Shown here: positions 29,324 through 39,852 of the stretch, piece after piece
Layout of the letters: each line of letters starts with the position of its first letter
Position numbering within the stretch: position 1 is the stretch's first letter
NCBI RefSeq assembly: GCF_001975225.1
Contig: NZ_CP019445.1
Location: forward strand, 496,001 to 560,000
Direction of reading: 5' to 3'
Length of the DNA stretch: 64,000 nt
DNA from: Kosakonia cowanii JCM 10956 = DSM 18146
Lineage (GTDB): Bacteria; Pseudomonadota; Gammaproteobacteria; Enterobacterales; Enterobacteriaceae
The notes under the pieces: generated by a model
The model's input: only the letters and a program-made list of their open reading frames with translations
What the model was told of the DNA's origin: nothing
Database searches by the model: none
Translations under genes and position numbers: made by a program

Positions 29324-31612
29324 TTGTCCGGATTGCTCTCCCTTGCCCTGTTTATCGCCTCCGTGGCGATTTATGCTACGAAAGCGGGCCGCAATAAGTG
29401 GTGGTTTAGCGCCACGCTTCTCGTATTAGGCCTGTTTGTTCTATTAAATATCACCCTTTATGCCAGCAACTACTTTACCGGCGACGGCATTAACGATGCG
29501 GTGATCTACACCCTGACTAACAGCCTGACCGGCGCGGGTATCGGCAAATATCTGCTGCCCGGCGCAGGCTTAGTGCTGGCGCTGGTCGCTCTGTTTTGCG
29601 CCCTCGGCTGGGTGCTGCGCCGTCGCCGCCATATGCCCCACCATTTTGGCTATAGCCTGCTGGCTTTGGCGCTGGCCTTAGGCTCGGTGGATGCCAGCCC
29701 GGCGTTCCGCCAGATAACGGAGCTTGTGAAGTCGCAAACCCGCGAAAGCGATCCCGATTTTGCCGCCTGGTACAAAGTGCCCGCAAAGCAGATCCCCAAC
29801 CCGCAGCTGAATCTGGTCTATATCTACGGCGAAAGCCTCGAGCGCACCTACTTTAATGAGGATGCTTTTCCCGGACTGACGCCGGAGCTTGGCGCGCTGA
29901 AAGCTGAAAGCCTCGATTTTAGCCATACCGAACAACTTCCCGGCACCGATTACACCATTGCCGGCATGGTCTCCTCGCAGTGTGGCATTCCGCTTTTCGC
30001 GCCGTTCGAAGGCAATGCCTCCGCGTCGGTCTCCAGCTTCTTCCCGCAGAATCTCTGCCTCGGCGATATTCTGAAAAACTCCGGGTATGAGAACCACTTT
30101 GTGCAGGGGGCGAACCTGCGTTTTGCCGGTAAAGATGTGTTCCTCAAATCTCACGGTTTTGACCATCTGATTGGCGCCGAGGAGCTGAAAAACCAGGTCG
30201 CGGATCCCAGTTATCGCAATGACTGGGGCTTTTACGACGATACGGTGCTGGATACCGTCTGGCAGCAGTATGAATCCCTCTCCCGCGCCGGTAAGCGCTT
30301 CTCCCTGTTTGCGCTGACGGTGGACACCCACCACCCGGACGGCTTTATCTCCCGCGGCTGCGAGCGCAAAAGCTACCGTTATGACGATAAAGTGAACCAG
30401 TCATTCAGCGCGGTGACCTGCAGCCAGCAGAATATCGCCAGATTGATTAACCGCATCAAAGCGTCGCCGTGGTTTAAAGATACGGTCATTGTGGTCTCGT
30501 CCGATCATCTGGCGATGAACAACAGTGCCTGGAAATACCTGAACAAACAGGATCGCAGCAATCTCTTCTTCGTCCTGCGCGGCGACCAGCCGCAGCAGGA
30601 TCTCTCCGGCATTAAGCGCAGCACACTGGATAATGGCGCGACCGTGCTCGATATTCTCGGCGGCGACAACTTCCTCGGCCTCGGTCGCAGCAGCCTCTCC
30701 GGGCAGTCGCTCTCCGGCGTCTTCCTCAACATGAAGCAGAAGGTGCTGGCGTGGAAGCCGGATATCATCCGCCTGTGGAACTTCCCCAAAGAGATGAAGG
30801 ATTTCACCATCGATGGGGAAAAACAGACCATCACCTTCTCCGGCAGCCAGTTCCGCCTGCCGCTGCTAGTGCGCGTGTCGGAGAAAATCGAGCCGTTGCC
30901 GGAGAGTGAATACTCCGCACCGTTGCGTTTCCAGCTGGCGGATTTCGCGCCGCGCGACAACTTTGTCTGGGTCGATCGCTGCTACAAAATGGCGCGGCTC
31001 TGGGCACCTGAACTCGCACTTTCAACCGACTGGTGCGTATCGCAGGGTCAACTTGGCGGCGAACAACAGGTGCAGCGCGTGGATAAACCGCAGTGGCACG
31101 GGAAAACGGCTTTTAAACAGACAGTTATCGATACTGCCCGCTACCAGAAGAGCGTCGATACGCTGAAGATCCTCGATGATGACATTCGCTATAAAGCCGA
31201 CAGTTTTATTTTTAATGTCGCGGGCGCGCCGGAAGAGGTGAAACAGTTTAACGGCATCTCACGCCCGGAAAGCTGGGGGCGCTGGTCAAATGCCCAGCTT
31301 GGTAAAGAGGTGGCCATTGAATACCAGCAGCCGTTGCCAGCACAGTTCGATCTGGTGATCACCGCGAAAGCCTTTGGTGATAACGCCAATCGCCCAATCC
31401 CGGTACGTGTCGGCAATGAAGAGCAGATGCTGACGCTGAGTCATAAAGTGAGCACTACCACGCTCCATTTCACCAATCGCGCGGGCAGTAACAAGCTGGT
31501 AATTGTGCCGCCGGATCCGCAGTCGACCAACGAAGGGAATATCCTCGGTCATGCGCCGCGTCAGCTGGGGATTGGTCTGGTAGAGATAAAAGTGGTGAAA
31601 CGCGAAGGGTAA
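29324..31612 (+). CDS. opgB: OpgB (MdoB), phosphoglycerol transferase I
   Basis: 762 residues (E. coli 763). It adds phosphoglycerol from phosphatidylglycerol to osmoregulated periplasmic glucans. The N-terminus has four membrane helices (up to about residue 125). A large periplasmic sulfatase-like domain follows, with [31 protein letters not shown] and [10 protein letters not shown] metal/active-site motifs. The start codon is TTG at 29324, preceded by GAGGA; no better start fits the conserved N-terminus. It is convergent with tsr. Confidence 0.95.
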   Translation: MSGLLSLALFIASVAIYATKAGRNKWWFSATLLVLGLFVLLNITLYASNYFTGDGINDAVIYTLTNSLTGAGIGKYLLPGAGLVLALVALFCALGWVLRRRRHMPHHFGYSLLALALALGSVDASPAFRQITELVKSQTRESDPDFAAWYKVPAKQIPNPQLNLVYIYGESLERTYFNEDAFPGLTPELGALKAESLDFSHTEQLPGTDYTIAGMVSSQCGIPLFAPFEGNASASVSSFFPQNLCLGDILKNSGYENHFVQGANLRFAGKDVFLKSHGFDHLIGAEELKNQVADPSYRNDWGFYDDTVLDTVWQQYESLSRAGKRFSLFALTVDTHHPDGFISRGCERKSYRYDDKVNQSFSAVTCSQQNIARLINRIKASPWFKDTVIVVSSDHLAMNNSAWKYLNKQDRSNLFFVLRGDQPQQDLSGIKRSTLDNGATVLDILGGDNFLGLGRSSLSGQSLSGVFLNMKQKVLAWKPDIIRLWNFPKEMKDFTIDGEKQTITFSGSQFRLPLLVRVSEKIEPLPESEYSAPLRFQLADFAPRDNFVWVDRCYKMARLWAPELALSTDWCVSQGQLGGEQQVQRVDKPQWHGKTAFKQTVIDTARYQKSVDTLKILDDDIRYKADSFIFNVAGAPEEVKQFNGISRPESWGRWSNAQLGKEVAIEYQQPLPAQFDLVITAKAFGDNANRPIPVRVGNEEQMLTLSHKVSTTTLHFTNRAGSNKLVIVPPDPQSTNEGNILGHAPRQLGIGLVEIKVVKREG

Positions 31613-31616
31613 AAGC

Positions 31617-31637
31617 GCGCCCTGCAGAGCAGGGCGC
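31617..31637 (-). terminator. Hairpin between opgB and tsr
   Basis: GCGCCCTG (31617-31624) and CAGGGCGC (31630-31637) form a perfect 8-bp stem between convergent genes. The minus strand continues GCTTTT, so it fits best as the tsr terminator; it may also protect the opgB 3' end. Confidence 0.7.
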
Positions 31638-31646
31638 AGCGGGAAA

Positions 31647-33311
31647 TCAGAAGGTTTCCCAGTTTTCGCCAGAGGTGGTCGCGACCACTTTACGCGGCAG
31701 CACTGCCGGCGCAGCTTTGTTACCACCCGATGTTTTCGCAGCAGCGCGCTGCTCGTTCATCAGGCGGAACACGGCAACCGCTTCGGTCAGACGGCTGGCC
31801 TGCTCTTCCAGCGCGGCGGCAGCCGCGGCAGACTCTTCCACCAACGAGGCGTTCTGCTGCGTCACGCGATCCATCTCGGCAACGGCAAGGCCAACCTGGT
31901 CGATACCGCGGCTCTGCTCATCAGAGGCAGAGGCGATTTCGCCCATGATATCGGTCACGCGGGTAACGGCGTTAACGATCTCATCCATCGTTTCACCGGC
32001 GCTCTCAACCAGCGTGGAACCCACTTCAACGCGACCAACAGAGTCTTCAATCAGGCTCTTAATCTCACGCGCCGCCTGGGCACTGCGCTGGGCAAGGTTA
32101 CGCACTTCACCAGCAACCACGGCAAAACCACGGCCCTGTTCACCGGCACGCGCCGCTTCTACCGCGGCGTTAAGCGCCAGGATGTTGGTCTGGAAGGCAA
32201 TCCCATCAATCACGCTAATAATGTCAGCGATTTTCTGCGAACTGGCGGTGATATCACGCATGGTCTGCACCACGTTATCCACCACTTTGCCGCCTTTCTG
32301 CGCCGTTTCCGACGCGCTCAGCGCGAGATTGCTCGCCTGACGGGCGTTTTCGGCGTTCTGTTTCACCGTCGCAGTCAGCTCTTCCATGCTGGCAGCGGTC
32401 TCTTCCAGAGAAGCGGCCTGCTGTTCAGTACGTGAAGAGAGATCGTTGTTACCTACGGAGATTTCGCTGGCACCGCTGTAAATCGCGTTAGCGCCATTAC
32501 GCACATCGCTGACGGTGCGCACCAGTTCGCCCTGCATATGACGCAGGCTGTCGGCCAGCACGCCCATTTCGTTGGAGCCCTGCACTTCAATGCGCTGGCC
32601 CAAATCGCCACCGGCGATATGGCGAATGTTGTCGATCAGGTGGTTCAGCGGTGCGATCAGCGCACGTTTGATACCGACCCACACGGCGATGATCACCAGC
32701 AGCACCACCAGCAGCACGCTGATAATGATCCAGATAGCAGAACCGTAGGAGCTCTCACTGTCAGCCACGGCGGCGTCATACAGACGATCGTTCTGCTGTA
32801 AGTAGGAGACATACTGCTTCTCGAAGCCATCCTGGTAGCTTTGCGTCGGCTGATCGAAGAACTCGTTGATCTTGCCTGCGCCAAGTAACTGGATCAGATC
32901 CGCCAGCGCGTTGTGGTAGATATCGTAATTACGCTTGATCTCCGCCGCCGCCTCTTCGCTCTGACGCGGATCGCGCGGCAATGCCTGGTAGGCATTCCAG
33001 TTCACTTCCGCCTGTTTCAACGAGGTGCTGGCAATCTGCATCAGTTCCGGAACGGTCGCGCCGCTGCCGATATTGTTCTGATCCATCATGTAGCGGATAC
33101 CCGCGCGGTTCAGGGTGTTACGGGTTTGCAGCAGCGCAACCCAGCTGCCGTTAAGCGTGGATTGTTGCTGACGAATGGTTTGAAGGACGGTGAAGTTTTC
33201 TTTGTCTTGCTTTAGCGAATTAAAGAACAATCCGCCGGAGGTGAGTTGTAAAAGGCCAAATAATCCGAGTACCAGTAACAAGCTGGTCACGATTTTGATG
33301 CGCGTTAACAT
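31647..33311 (-). CDS. tsr: Tsr, serine methyl-accepting chemotaxis protein
   Basis: 554 residues. In order: TM1 (7-29), periplasmic four-helix sensor with [19 protein letters not shown] (the serine-binding Arg region), TM2 (about 192-212), HAMP ([21 protein letters not shown]), and the methyl-accepting coiled coil with the invariant tip ([33 protein letters not shown]). It ends in the NWETF pentapeptide that tethers CheR and CheB. The start ATG at 33311 matches E. coli; the longer frame is rejected. It has its own FliA promoter. Confidence 0.96.
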   Translation of the reverse strand: MLTRIKIVTSLLLVLGLFGLLQLTSGGLFFNSLKQDKENFTVLQTIRQQQSTLNGSWVALLQTRNTLNRAGIRYMMDQNNIGSGATVPELMQIASTSLKQAEVNWNAYQALPRDPRQSEEAAAEIKRNYDIYHNALADLIQLLGAGKINEFFDQPTQSYQDGFEKQYVSYLQQNDRLYDAAVADSESSYGSAIWIIISVLLVVLLVIIAVWVGIKRALIAPLNHLIDNIRHIAGGDLGQRIEVQGSNEMGVLADSLRHMQGELVRTVSDVRNGANAIYSGASEISVGNNDLSSRTEQQAASLEETAASMEELTATVKQNAENARQASNLALSASETAQKGGKVVDNVVQTMRDITASSQKIADIISVIDGIAFQTNILALNAAVEAARAGEQGRGFAVVAGEVRNLAQRSAQAAREIKSLIEDSVGRVEVGSTLVESAGETMDEIVNAVTRVTDIMGEIASASDEQSRGIDQVGLAVAEMDRVTQQNASLVEESAAAAAALEEQASRLTEAVAVFRLMNEQRAAAKTSGGNKAAPAVLPRKVVATTSGENWETF

Positions 33312-33343
33312 ATCATTCTCTTTCCTTATAGATAGTAAGTAGA

Positions 33344-33370
33344 TTTTCGGCCTGGCGGGGAAAAACTTTA
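33344..33370 (-). promoter_or_regulatory. FliA (sigma-28) promoter of tsr
   Basis: On the minus strand TAAAGTTT (33370-33363), an 11-bp spacer and GCCGAAAA (33351-33344) match the sigma-28 consensus TAAAGTTT-N11-GCCGATAA. It lies 33 bp upstream of the tsr start and shows that a normal flagellar regulon operates in this organism. Confidence 0.9.
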
Positions 33371-33445
33371 TGGCTAAATGCACTATTTTGTAGGGATATT
33401 ATTAGCGCCATCAGCTTGTTACGTTGGCTAAACTGTGGCGATCTT

Positions 33446-33463
33446 ACGTGATCTTGCTCACAT
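33446..33463. promoter_or_regulatory. CRP site between tsr and btsT
   Basis: GTGA-TCTTGC-TCAC is a perfect core of the CRP consensus (TGTGA-N6-TCACA). It lies about 190 bp before btsT. E. coli btsT is known to be CRP-dependent. Confidence 0.7.
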
Positions 33464-33511
33464 AATTTTTCGGAATAGTTGTAGTGTAAAACCTCTTAGA
33501 CCCACTTCGAT

Positions 33512-33540
33512 ACCGCTCACCGCGCTTATATAACCGCTCG
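33512..33540 (+). promoter_or_regulatory. BtsR (YehT) binding site of btsT
   Basis: ACCGCTCA, a 13-bp spacer, and ACCGCTCG form the direct repeat described for the LytTR regulator BtsR in E. coli (ACC[G/A]CT[C/T]A-N13-ACC[G/A]CT[C/T]A). Fifteen of sixteen repeat positions agree. The site is 110 bp before the btsT start. Confidence 0.85.
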
Positions 33541-33650
33541 GCAAAATCGCCCCCTTTCACGCGCGTGATTTGCCATCATGGCGGGCAGCATTTGTCCTGT
33601 TTAACACCACACACATCTCTTCCCTATTTCTGATAAAAACCAGGTCTGCT

Positions 33651-35804
33651 ATGGATACAAAAAAACTCTTTAAGCACGTTCCGTGGGTCATCCTTGGGGT
33701 AATCGGTGCTTTTTGTCTGTCGGTCGTCGCGTTACGCAGGGGTGAGCATGTCAGCGCCCTGTGGATCGTGGTCGCCTCCGTCTCTGTTTATCTTGTTGCT
33801 TATCGTTACTACAGCCTCTACATCGCCCAGAAGGTGATGAAACTCGATCCAACCCGCGCCACATCTGCGGTGATCAATAACGACGGTCTTAACTACGTAC
33901 CAACCAACCGCTACGTGCTGTTTGGTCACCACTTTGCCGCTATCGCCGGTGCCGGCCCGCTGGTCGGCCCGGTACTCGCCGCGCAGATGGGCTACTTGCC
34001 CGGCACCCTCTGGCTGCTGGCGGGGGTAGTTCTGGCGGGAGCGGTGCAGGACTTTATGGTGCTGTTTATCTCCTCACGGCGTAACGGTGCCTCGCTCGGC
34101 GAGATGGTTAAAGAGGAGATGGGCCGCGTGCCGGGTACCATTGCCCTCTTCGGCTGCTTCCTGATCATGATTATCATCCTGGCGGTGCTGGCGCTGATTG
34201 TGGTGAAAGCGCTGGCAGAGAGCCCGTGGGGCGTCTTTACCGTCTGCTCAACGGTGCCGATTGCGCTGTTTATGGGCATCTATATGCGCTTCCTGCGACC
34301 GGGTCGCGTCGGCGAAGTGTCAGTAATCGGCATTGTGCTGCTGGTAGCGTCAATCTGGATGGGCGGCGTGATTTCGCAAGACCCTTACTGGGGCCCGGCG
34401 CTGACCTTTAAAGACACCACCATCACCTTTGCGCTGATTGGCTATGCCTTTATCTCTGCCCTGCTGCCGGTGTGGCTGATCCTCGCCCCGCGCGACTACC
34501 TGGCAACCTTCCTGAAAATCGGCGTGATTGTTGGCCTGGCGTTGGGGATCGTGATCCTCAACCCGGAACTGAAGATGCCTGCGGTAACGCAGTATATCGA
34601 CGGCACCGGCCCGCTATGGAAAGGCGCGCTCTTCCCGTTCCTGTTTATTACCATCGCCTGTGGCGCGGTCTCCGGCTTCCATGCGCTGATCGCCTCCGGT
34701 ACCACGCCGAAACTGCTGGCCAATGAGACCGACGCGCGCTTTATCGGTTATGGCGCGATGCTGATGGAGTCCTTTGTGGCGGTGATGGCGCTGGTGGCAG
34801 CCTCCATTATCGAACCGGGCCTCTATTTCGCCATGAACACGCCGCCTGCGGGCCTTGGCATCACCATGCCAAACCTGCATGAGCTGGGCACCGAGCATGC
34901 GCCGATGATCATGGCGCAGTTGCAGGATGTCACTGCGCACGCCGCGGCGACGGTCAGCTCCTGGGGCTTTGTGATTTCGCCAGAGCAGATCCTGCAAACC
35001 GCGAAAGATATCGGTGAACCTTCCGTGCTCAACCGCGCAGGCGGCGCGCCAACGCTGGCCGTCGGTATCGCCCACGTGTTCCACAAAATCATCCCGATGG
35101 CGGATATGGGTTTCTGGTATCACTTCGGCATTCTGTTTGAAGCGCTGTTTATTCTGACCGCGCTGGATGCGGGCACCCGCGCAGGCCGCTTTATGCTGCA
35201 GGATCTGCTGGGTAACTTCGTGCCGTTCCTGAAGAAAACCGACTCGCTGGTGGCCGGTGTAGTGGGTACTGCCGGTTGCGTTGGCCTGTGGGGTTACCTG
35301 CTCTATCAGGGCGTGGTCGATCCATTAGGCGGCGTGAAGAGCCTGTGGCCGCTGTTCGGTATCTCTAACCAGATGCTGGCCGCCGTGGCACTGCTGCTCG
35401 GCACCGTGATCCTGGTGAAGATGCAGCGCACCAAATACATCTGGGTAACGGTCGTTCCGGCCACCTGGCTGCTGATCTGCACCACCTGGGCGCTCGGCCT
35501 GAAGCTCTTTAGCAGCAATCCGCAACTGGAAGGCTTCCTCTACATGGCTAACCAGTACAAAGCGAAGATTGCCGCGGGCGGCAGCGAACTGAGCGCAGAG
35601 CAGATTGCCAACATGAACCATATCGTGGTGAACAACTACACCAACGCCGGGTTAAGCATTCTGTTCCTCGTGGTGGTTTACAGCATCATCTTCTACGGCA
35701 TCAAAACGTGGCTCCAGGTACGCAATAACACCACGCGTACCGATAAAGAGACGCCGTATGTGCCGGTGCCGGAAGGCGGCGTCAAAACCTCTTCGCACCA
35801 CTAA
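33651..35804 (+). CDS. btsT: BtsT (YjiY), pyruvate/proton symporter
   Basis: 717 residues (E. coli 716), a CstA-family carrier with about 18 hydrophobic segments. Conserved blocks are [36 protein letters not shown] and [18 protein letters not shown]. It imports pyruvate and is induced by the BtsS/BtsR two-component system on pyruvate, in line with the operator found upstream. The ATG at 33651 fits the family; the 27-codon extension does not. It is followed by yjiX and yjiA. Confidence 0.95.
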   Translation: MDTKKLFKHVPWVILGVIGAFCLSVVALRRGEHVSALWIVVASVSVYLVAYRYYSLYIAQKVMKLDPTRATSAVINNDGLNYVPTNRYVLFGHHFAAIAGAGPLVGPVLAAQMGYLPGTLWLLAGVVLAGAVQDFMVLFISSRRNGASLGEMVKEEMGRVPGTIALFGCFLIMIIILAVLALIVVKALAESPWGVFTVCSTVPIALFMGIYMRFLRPGRVGEVSVIGIVLLVASIWMGGVISQDPYWGPALTFKDTTITFALIGYAFISALLPVWLILAPRDYLATFLKIGVIVGLALGIVILNPELKMPAVTQYIDGTGPLWKGALFPFLFITIACGAVSGFHALIASGTTPKLLANETDARFIGYGAMLMESFVAVMALVAASIIEPGLYFAMNTPPAGLGITMPNLHELGTEHAPMIMAQLQDVTAHAAATVSSWGFVISPEQILQTAKDIGEPSVLNRAGGAPTLAVGIAHVFHKIIPMADMGFWYHFGILFEALFILTALDAGTRAGRFMLQDLLGNFVPFLKKTDSLVAGVVGTAGCVGLWGYLLYQGVVDPLGGVKSLWPLFGISNQMLAAVALLLGTVILVKMQRTKYIWVTVVPATWLLICTTWALGLKLFSSNPQLEGFLYMANQYKAKIAAGGSELSAEQIANMNHIVVNNYTNAGLSILFLVVVYSIIFYGIKTWLQVRNNTTRTDKETPYVPVPEGGVKTSSHH

Positions 35805-35815
35805 TCTCAACCCTG

Positions 35816-35844
35816 TGCCGGAGCGGGCTCGCCCCTCTCCGGCA
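35816..35844 (+). terminator. Intercistronic hairpin between btsT and yjiX
   Basis: TGCCGGAG and CTCCGGCA pair over 8 bp with a 13-nt loop that can extend the stem. There is no U run, so it is likely an mRNA-stabilising or partial-attenuation structure. Confidence 0.5.
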
Positions 35845-35866
35845 TTACCAATATCTGGATGCGCGA

Positions 35867-36070
35867 ATGTTTGGTAACTTAGGCCAGGCGAAAAAGTACC
35901 TTGGGCAGGCGGCAAAAATGCTGATTGGTATTCCGGACTATGACAACTATGTTGATCATATGAAAACCAACCATCCCGATACGCCCTATATGACCTACGA
36001 AGAGTTTTTCCGCGAGCGTCAACAGGCGCGTTACGGCGGCGATGGCAAAGGCGGCGTCCGCTGTTGTTAA
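35867..36070 (+). CDS. yjiX: YjiX, DUF466/YbdD family small protein
   Basis: 67 residues, the E. coli length. Conserved family features are the N-terminal [27 protein letters not shown] and [19 protein letters not shown], ending in a Cys-Cys pair. The same pairing of a CstA-type carrier with a DUF466 protein is found at cstA-ybdD, where the small protein is needed for transport in E. coli. A similar accessory role for BtsT is inferred. Confidence 0.93.
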   Translation: MFGNLGQAKKYLGQAAKMLIGIPDYDNYVDHMKTNHPDTPYMTYEEFFRERQQARYGGDGKGGVRCC

Positions 36071-36080
36071 AGGAGAGTCC

Positions 36081-37037
36081 ATGACACCTGTTGCAGTTAC
36101 CCTGCTGACCGGCTTTCTCGGTGCCGGCAAAACCACCCTCTTGCGTCACATCCTTAATGCACAACACGGCTATCAGATTGCGGTTATCGAAAATGAGTTC
36201 GGCGAGGTCTCCGTTGACGATCAGCTGATTGGCGATCGCGCCACGCAGATCAAAACCCTGACCAATGGCTGCATCTGCTGTAGCCGCTCGAATGAGCTGG
36301 AAGATGCGTTGTTGGATCTGCTCGACAGGCTCGATCGCGGCGAACTCCACTTTGATCGGTTGGTGATCGAGTGCACCGGCATGGCCGATCCCGGCCCGAT
36401 CATTCAGACCTTCTTCTCCCATGAGATCCTCTGCCAGCGCTATCTGCTCGACGGCGTGATTGCGCTGGTCGATGCGGTGCATGCCGATGAGCAGATGAAC
36501 CAGTTTACGCTGGCGCAATCGCAGGTCGGTTACGCGGATCGTATTCTGCTGACTAAAACCGATGTCGCCCCGGATAACGCGGCGCTGCGCGAACGGCTGG
36601 CCCGCATCAACGCCCGCGCGCCCATCTACACCGTGACCCGCGGCGATATCGATCTGGCGCTGCTGTTTAACACCAGCGGTTTTATGCTCGAAGAGAACGT
36701 GGTCGCCGCCAAACCGCGCTTCCACTTTATGGCCGATAAGCAGAACGATATCAGCTCGATTGTGGTGGAACTGGACTACCCGGTGGATATCAGCGAGGTG
36801 TCGCGGGTGATGGAGAACCTGCTGCTGAGCTTTGCGGAAAAACTGCTGCGCTACAAAGGGATGCTGTGGATCGACGGCGAGCCGAACCGCCTGTTATTCC
36901 AGGGCGTGCAGCGCCTCTACAGCGCGGACTGGGATCGCCCGTGGGGCGACGAAACTCCGCATAGTACGCTGGTGTTTATCGGCGTGCAGCTACCGGAGGA
37001 GGAGATCAGAGCGGCGTTTGCCGGGCTGAAAAAGTAA
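36081..37037 (+). CDS. yjiA: YjiA, COG0523 metal-binding GTPase
   Basis: 318 residues, the E. coli length, from MTPVAVTLLTGFLGAGKTTLLRHIL with Walker A GFLGAGKTT. The CXCC metal site is present as NGCICCSRSNEL near residue 66. The ECTGMADPGPI block and the GTP-specificity LTKTD motif follow. The C-terminal CobW domain starts near 220. COG0523 proteins handle zinc, cobalt or nickel; E. coli YjiA binds metals but its client is unknown. It is 10 bp after yjiX, with AGGAG. Confidence 0.95.
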   Translation: MTPVAVTLLTGFLGAGKTTLLRHILNAQHGYQIAVIENEFGEVSVDDQLIGDRATQIKTLTNGCICCSRSNELEDALLDLLDRLDRGELHFDRLVIECTGMADPGPIIQTFFSHEILCQRYLLDGVIALVDAVHADEQMNQFTLAQSQVGYADRILLTKTDVAPDNAALRERLARINARAPIYTVTRGDIDLALLFNTSGFMLEENVVAAKPRFHFMADKQNDISSIVVELDYPVDISEVSRVMENLLLSFAEKLLRYKGMLWIDGEPNRLLFQGVQRLYSADWDRPWGDETPHSTLVFIGVQLPEEEIRAAFAGLKK

Positions 37038-37089
37038 CTGCCTGTTGGCGCTACGCTTATCAGGCCTACAAAAACACACCAGCACGTAT

Positions 37090-37480
37090 GTAGGCCGGAT
37101 AAGGCAAAGCCGCCATCCGGCAAAAAACCGAATGGCGACCCACAGTGGATATGGGGTCACGCGTAGGCCGGATAAGGCAAAGCCGCCATCCGGAAAAACC
37201 GAATGGCGACTCACAATGGACATCGGGTCACGCGTAGGCCGGATAAGGCAAAGCCGCCATCCGGCAAAAAACCGAATGGCGGCCCACAATGGATATGAGG
37301 TCGTGCGTTTGCCGGATAAGCGCAAGCGCCATCCGGCAAAAAACCGAATGGCGACTCACAATGGATATGGGGTCACGCGTAGGCCGGATAAGGCAAAGCC
37401 GCCATCCGGCAAAACCGAATGGCGGCCCACAATCGATATGGGGTCACGCGTAGGCCGGATAAGCGCAAGCGCCATCCGGC
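37090..37480. repeat. Tandem array of six REP units with a 72-bp period
   Basis: REP units begin at 37090, 37163, 37234, 37307, 37379 and 37450, all in one orientation with spacings of 71-73 bp. The unit core is GTAGGCCGGATAAGGCAAAG...CCATCCGGCA. The fourth and sixth units carry the variant GATAAGCGCAAGCGCC. The roughly 40-bp linkers (AACCGAATGGCG...GGATATGGGGTCACGC) are conserved too. A further divergent unit (GGCGCTACGCTTATCAGG) stands at 37047-37065. The array fills the gap between the convergent yjiA and aldehyde dehydrogenase genes; no gene is present. Confidence 0.9.
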
Positions 37481-37498
37481 AAACGACGCCAGCTAAGG

Positions 37499-38869
37499 CT
37501 ACTGACGCACCACTACCAGCTTCTGGTTCACAAACTCTTTGATCCCCAGATCCGACAGCTCACGCCCAAAGCCCGAGCGTTTCACCCCACCGAACGGCAA
37601 TTCTGCCGCGGTATCGGTCAGCCAGTTGATGTAAACCATCCCGGTTTCAATCCGCGAGGCCAGCCCTTTCGCGCGCTCAATATCCCGGCTGAAGATCGCC
37701 CCGCCAAGGCCATAATGGGAGTCGTTCGCCAGGCGCAACGCCTCTTCATCGTCTTGCACCACATAAACCTGCGCCACCGGGCCGAAGAACTCTTCGAAGT
37801 ACGCCGGGTTATCACGGGTAATGTGAGTCAGGATCGTCGGCTCAAAGAAGTTACCTTCGCTGTTCGCCGGTTTACCCCCGAAGTGGAGTTTTGCCCCCTT
37901 CTGCACCGCTTCACTCACCTGTTTGCTAAGGGTCTCCAGCGCATCTTTCGATGATAGCGGCCCAAGCGTGGTGCTCTCATCAAGCGGGTCGCCCATCTTC
38001 ACCTGCTGGAAAGCGTCGGTGAACTGGCGCAGGAACTGATCGGCCACTTTCTGGTGCACGATAAAACGTTTCGCCGCGGTACAGACCTGCCCGGCGTTTG
38101 CCAGACGCGCCTGCACGCCTGTTTTCACCGCCTTCTCCAGATCGGCGTCGTCGAGCACGATAAAGACGTCGTTACCGCCCAGTTCGAGGGTCGATTTTTT
38201 GATGTGCTTCGCCGCCTGCGACGCTACTGCACTACCCGCTTTTTCCGAACCGGTCAGGGCTGCGCCCTGCACGCGCGGATCAGCGATAATCGCCGAGACC
38301 TGATCGGAGGAGATAAACAGGTTGGTCCATGCCCCTTCCGGTGCACCCGCTTCACGCACCAGGTGGGCGAAGGCTTCGGCGCAGTGCGGCACGATGCTGG
38401 CGTGCTTACAGATCACCGGGTTACCGGCGGCCAGGTTCGGGGCCAGCACACGAATGAGCTGGTAGTAAGGGAAGTTCCACGGCTCGACCGCCATGATGAT
38501 GCCGATCGGATGGTGCTCAACCCAGGCATCGCCCAGCTCGGTGTCATATTTCACCGGGGCGAGGAATTTTTCCGCGTTGTCCGCATAGTAACGGGCGATC
38601 TGCGCACAGATCTGCACCTCGCTGCGGCTCTGGGCAATCAGTTTCCCCATCTCCTGGGTGGCGATTTTCGCCAGCTCCTCCTGATGGCTCTCCAGCAGGT
38701 CAGCCAGTTTATGCAGTACCGGCAGCCGCTGGTCGATGCTCCCTTTTGCCCACTCGGAGTGGTAAAGGGCGTCAGCCTGGCGCAGCGTCGCCTCAATATC
38801 GGCATCGCTGTGGTTCGAATACGCTTTAATCAGCTGATTGTTGAAAGGATTCACTGTCTGGTAAGCCAT
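37499..38869 (-). CDS. NAD(P)-dependent aldehyde dehydrogenase, succinate-semialdehyde type
   Basis: 456 residues of the aldehyde dehydrogenase superfamily. The cofactor and catalytic motifs are PWNFPYYQLIRVLAPNLAAGN, TGSEKAGSAV, the general base Glu in LELGGND (about 230), and the nucleophile Cys in NAGQVCTAAKRF (about 264). It is closest in type to Sad/GabD-like succinate-semialdehyde dehydrogenases, but only about half-similar to E. coli Sad, so the substrate is inferred. It stands alone between the REP array and an AT-rich gap. Confidence 0.88.
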   Translation of the reverse strand: MAYQTVNPFNNQLIKAYSNHSDADIEATLRQADALYHSEWAKGSIDQRLPVLHKLADLLESHQEELAKIATQEMGKLIAQSRSEVQICAQIARYYADNAEKFLAPVKYDTELGDAWVEHHPIGIIMAVEPWNFPYYQLIRVLAPNLAAGNPVICKHASIVPHCAEAFAHLVREAGAPEGAWTNLFISSDQVSAIIADPRVQGAALTGSEKAGSAVASQAAKHIKKSTLELGGNDVFIVLDDADLEKAVKTGVQARLANAGQVCTAAKRFIVHQKVADQFLRQFTDAFQQVKMGDPLDESTTLGPLSSKDALETLSKQVSEAVQKGAKLHFGGKPANSEGNFFEPTILTHITRDNPAYFEEFFGPVAQVYVVQDDEEALRLANDSHYGLGGAIFSRDIERAKGLASRIETGMVYINWLTDTAAELPFGGVKRSGFGRELSDLGIKEFVNQKLVVVRQ

Positions 38870-39204
38870 ATGGGTCTCCTTAATTTACCGCTTAGGGTAA
38901 TAAGGGTAGTAAAGCGTCAGGAGGCGTGAAGTAAAGTTGAGTATATCCGGAGTGTTCTTATGTTTCATTTAGCGTGATATTTTTGCCGCCATGAAATATA
39001 AAACTCAAACAAGAAATTAAAAATCAAATACTTATATTATTTTGAAAGTAAGAGAATCTTATTTAACCCTGAACTATTTCTGGATAAGTAAATAAACGCT
39101 CCTGCCTGTCACTTTTTGTTCAATTAAAGCTTAATTAACGCCGATTTATTTCCACCCCGCCGGCATCCGCTATGCTTAATACCACACAAATAACAGGAGG
39201 AAAT
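38870..39204. other. AT-rich intergenic region before the VOC gene
   Basis: 335 bp between divergent genes. The part from about 38980 to 39140 is A/T-rich (AAATTAAAAATCAAATAC). It must hold both promoters. No repeat, RNA gene or clear operator is visible. Confidence 0.5.
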
Positions 39205-39726
39205 ATGCAGCAGAGCATTCGCGGGATCGATCATATTGGTATTACCGTGCCGGATATAAAAGCCGCCACCCGTTTTCTTACCGAGGCATTAGGCGCGGAG
39301 TTGATTTACCAGTCCGTCGCACCGGAAGATGAGGATATTGATAGCGAAGCACAGCAAAAGACGCTGCGGCTGGTGCCGGGCACGGTGATCAAAGCGGTGA
39401 GCATGCTCAAGCTGCAACACGGGCCGGGCATTGAGTTGTTTGAAATGCAGGGGCCTTCACAGCGTGAACCGCTGCGGGCGAACGACTTTGGTCTGCAACA
39501 CTTTGCGGTCTATGTCGACGATATCGATGCCGCGCTGAAACAGTTTGCCGAAGCGGGTGGCGAAGTGTTTACCGCGCCGCAGCCACTCGGTTTCCCGACC
39601 GAGAAGGGCGACGGCAACTGCTTTTGCTATGGCCGCACGCCGTGGGGCAGCATCGTCGAATTTATCGCTTATCCAACGCCGATGCCCTATGAGCGCGACA
39701 CGCCGCTGCGCCGCTGGAAACCGTAA
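39205..39726 (+). CDS. VOC (glyoxalase/dioxygenase superfamily) protein
   Basis: 173 residues from an ATG placed five bases after a perfect AGGAGG. Two betaalphabetabetabeta modules are visible: IRGIDHIGITVPDIKAATRFL with the first metal His, and DFGLQHFAVYVDDIDAALKQF with the second. The C-terminal Glu ligand is in WGSIVEFIAYP. The metal site is therefore complete, but the family covers lyases, dioxygenases and resistance proteins, so the reaction cannot be named. It is followed by an AraC regulator and a LysE exporter on the same strand. Confidence 0.85.
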   Translation: MQQSIRGIDHIGITVPDIKAATRFLTEALGAELIYQSVAPEDEDIDSEAQQKTLRLVPGTVIKAVSMLKLQHGPGIELFEMQGPSQREPLRANDFGLQHFAVYVDDIDAALKQFAEAGGEVFTAPQPLGFPTEKGDGNCFCYGRTPWGSIVEFIAYPTPMPYERDTPLRRWKP

Positions 39727-39852
39727 CCATTAGTCCGAAGCAGGCTTTGAACAGCCCCACCCAATGTGGCGGCTTCTGCATAACGCGTTTCGCGATCCCA
39801 GGCGCGCTGTGCTATACCGGAAAACCGCTCCAGACCGAGATGATGAATAGCC

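Noticed and set aside
31647..33311. Whether the chemoreceptor is Tar or a minor receptor instead of Tsr
   Set aside because: The ligand-domain sequence, the NWETF tail and the position beside opgB and btsT all fit Tsr.
35652..36725. 357-codon open frame antisense to yjiX/yjiA
   Set aside because: Both plus-strand genes are conserved with correct lengths and ribosome sites. The antisense frame has neither.
37090..37480. CRISPR-like array (regular repeats of about 32 bp with about 40-bp spacers)
   Set aside because: The intervals between repeats are themselves conserved, the repeat is a REP palindrome, and no cas gene is present. It is a tandem REP array.
37045..37542. 165-codon open frame with repeated residues over the REP array, and the opposite frames there
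   Set aside because: It is a product of the 72-bp period being a multiple of three. It has no ribosome site and no similarity, and it overlaps the end of the dehydrogenase gene.
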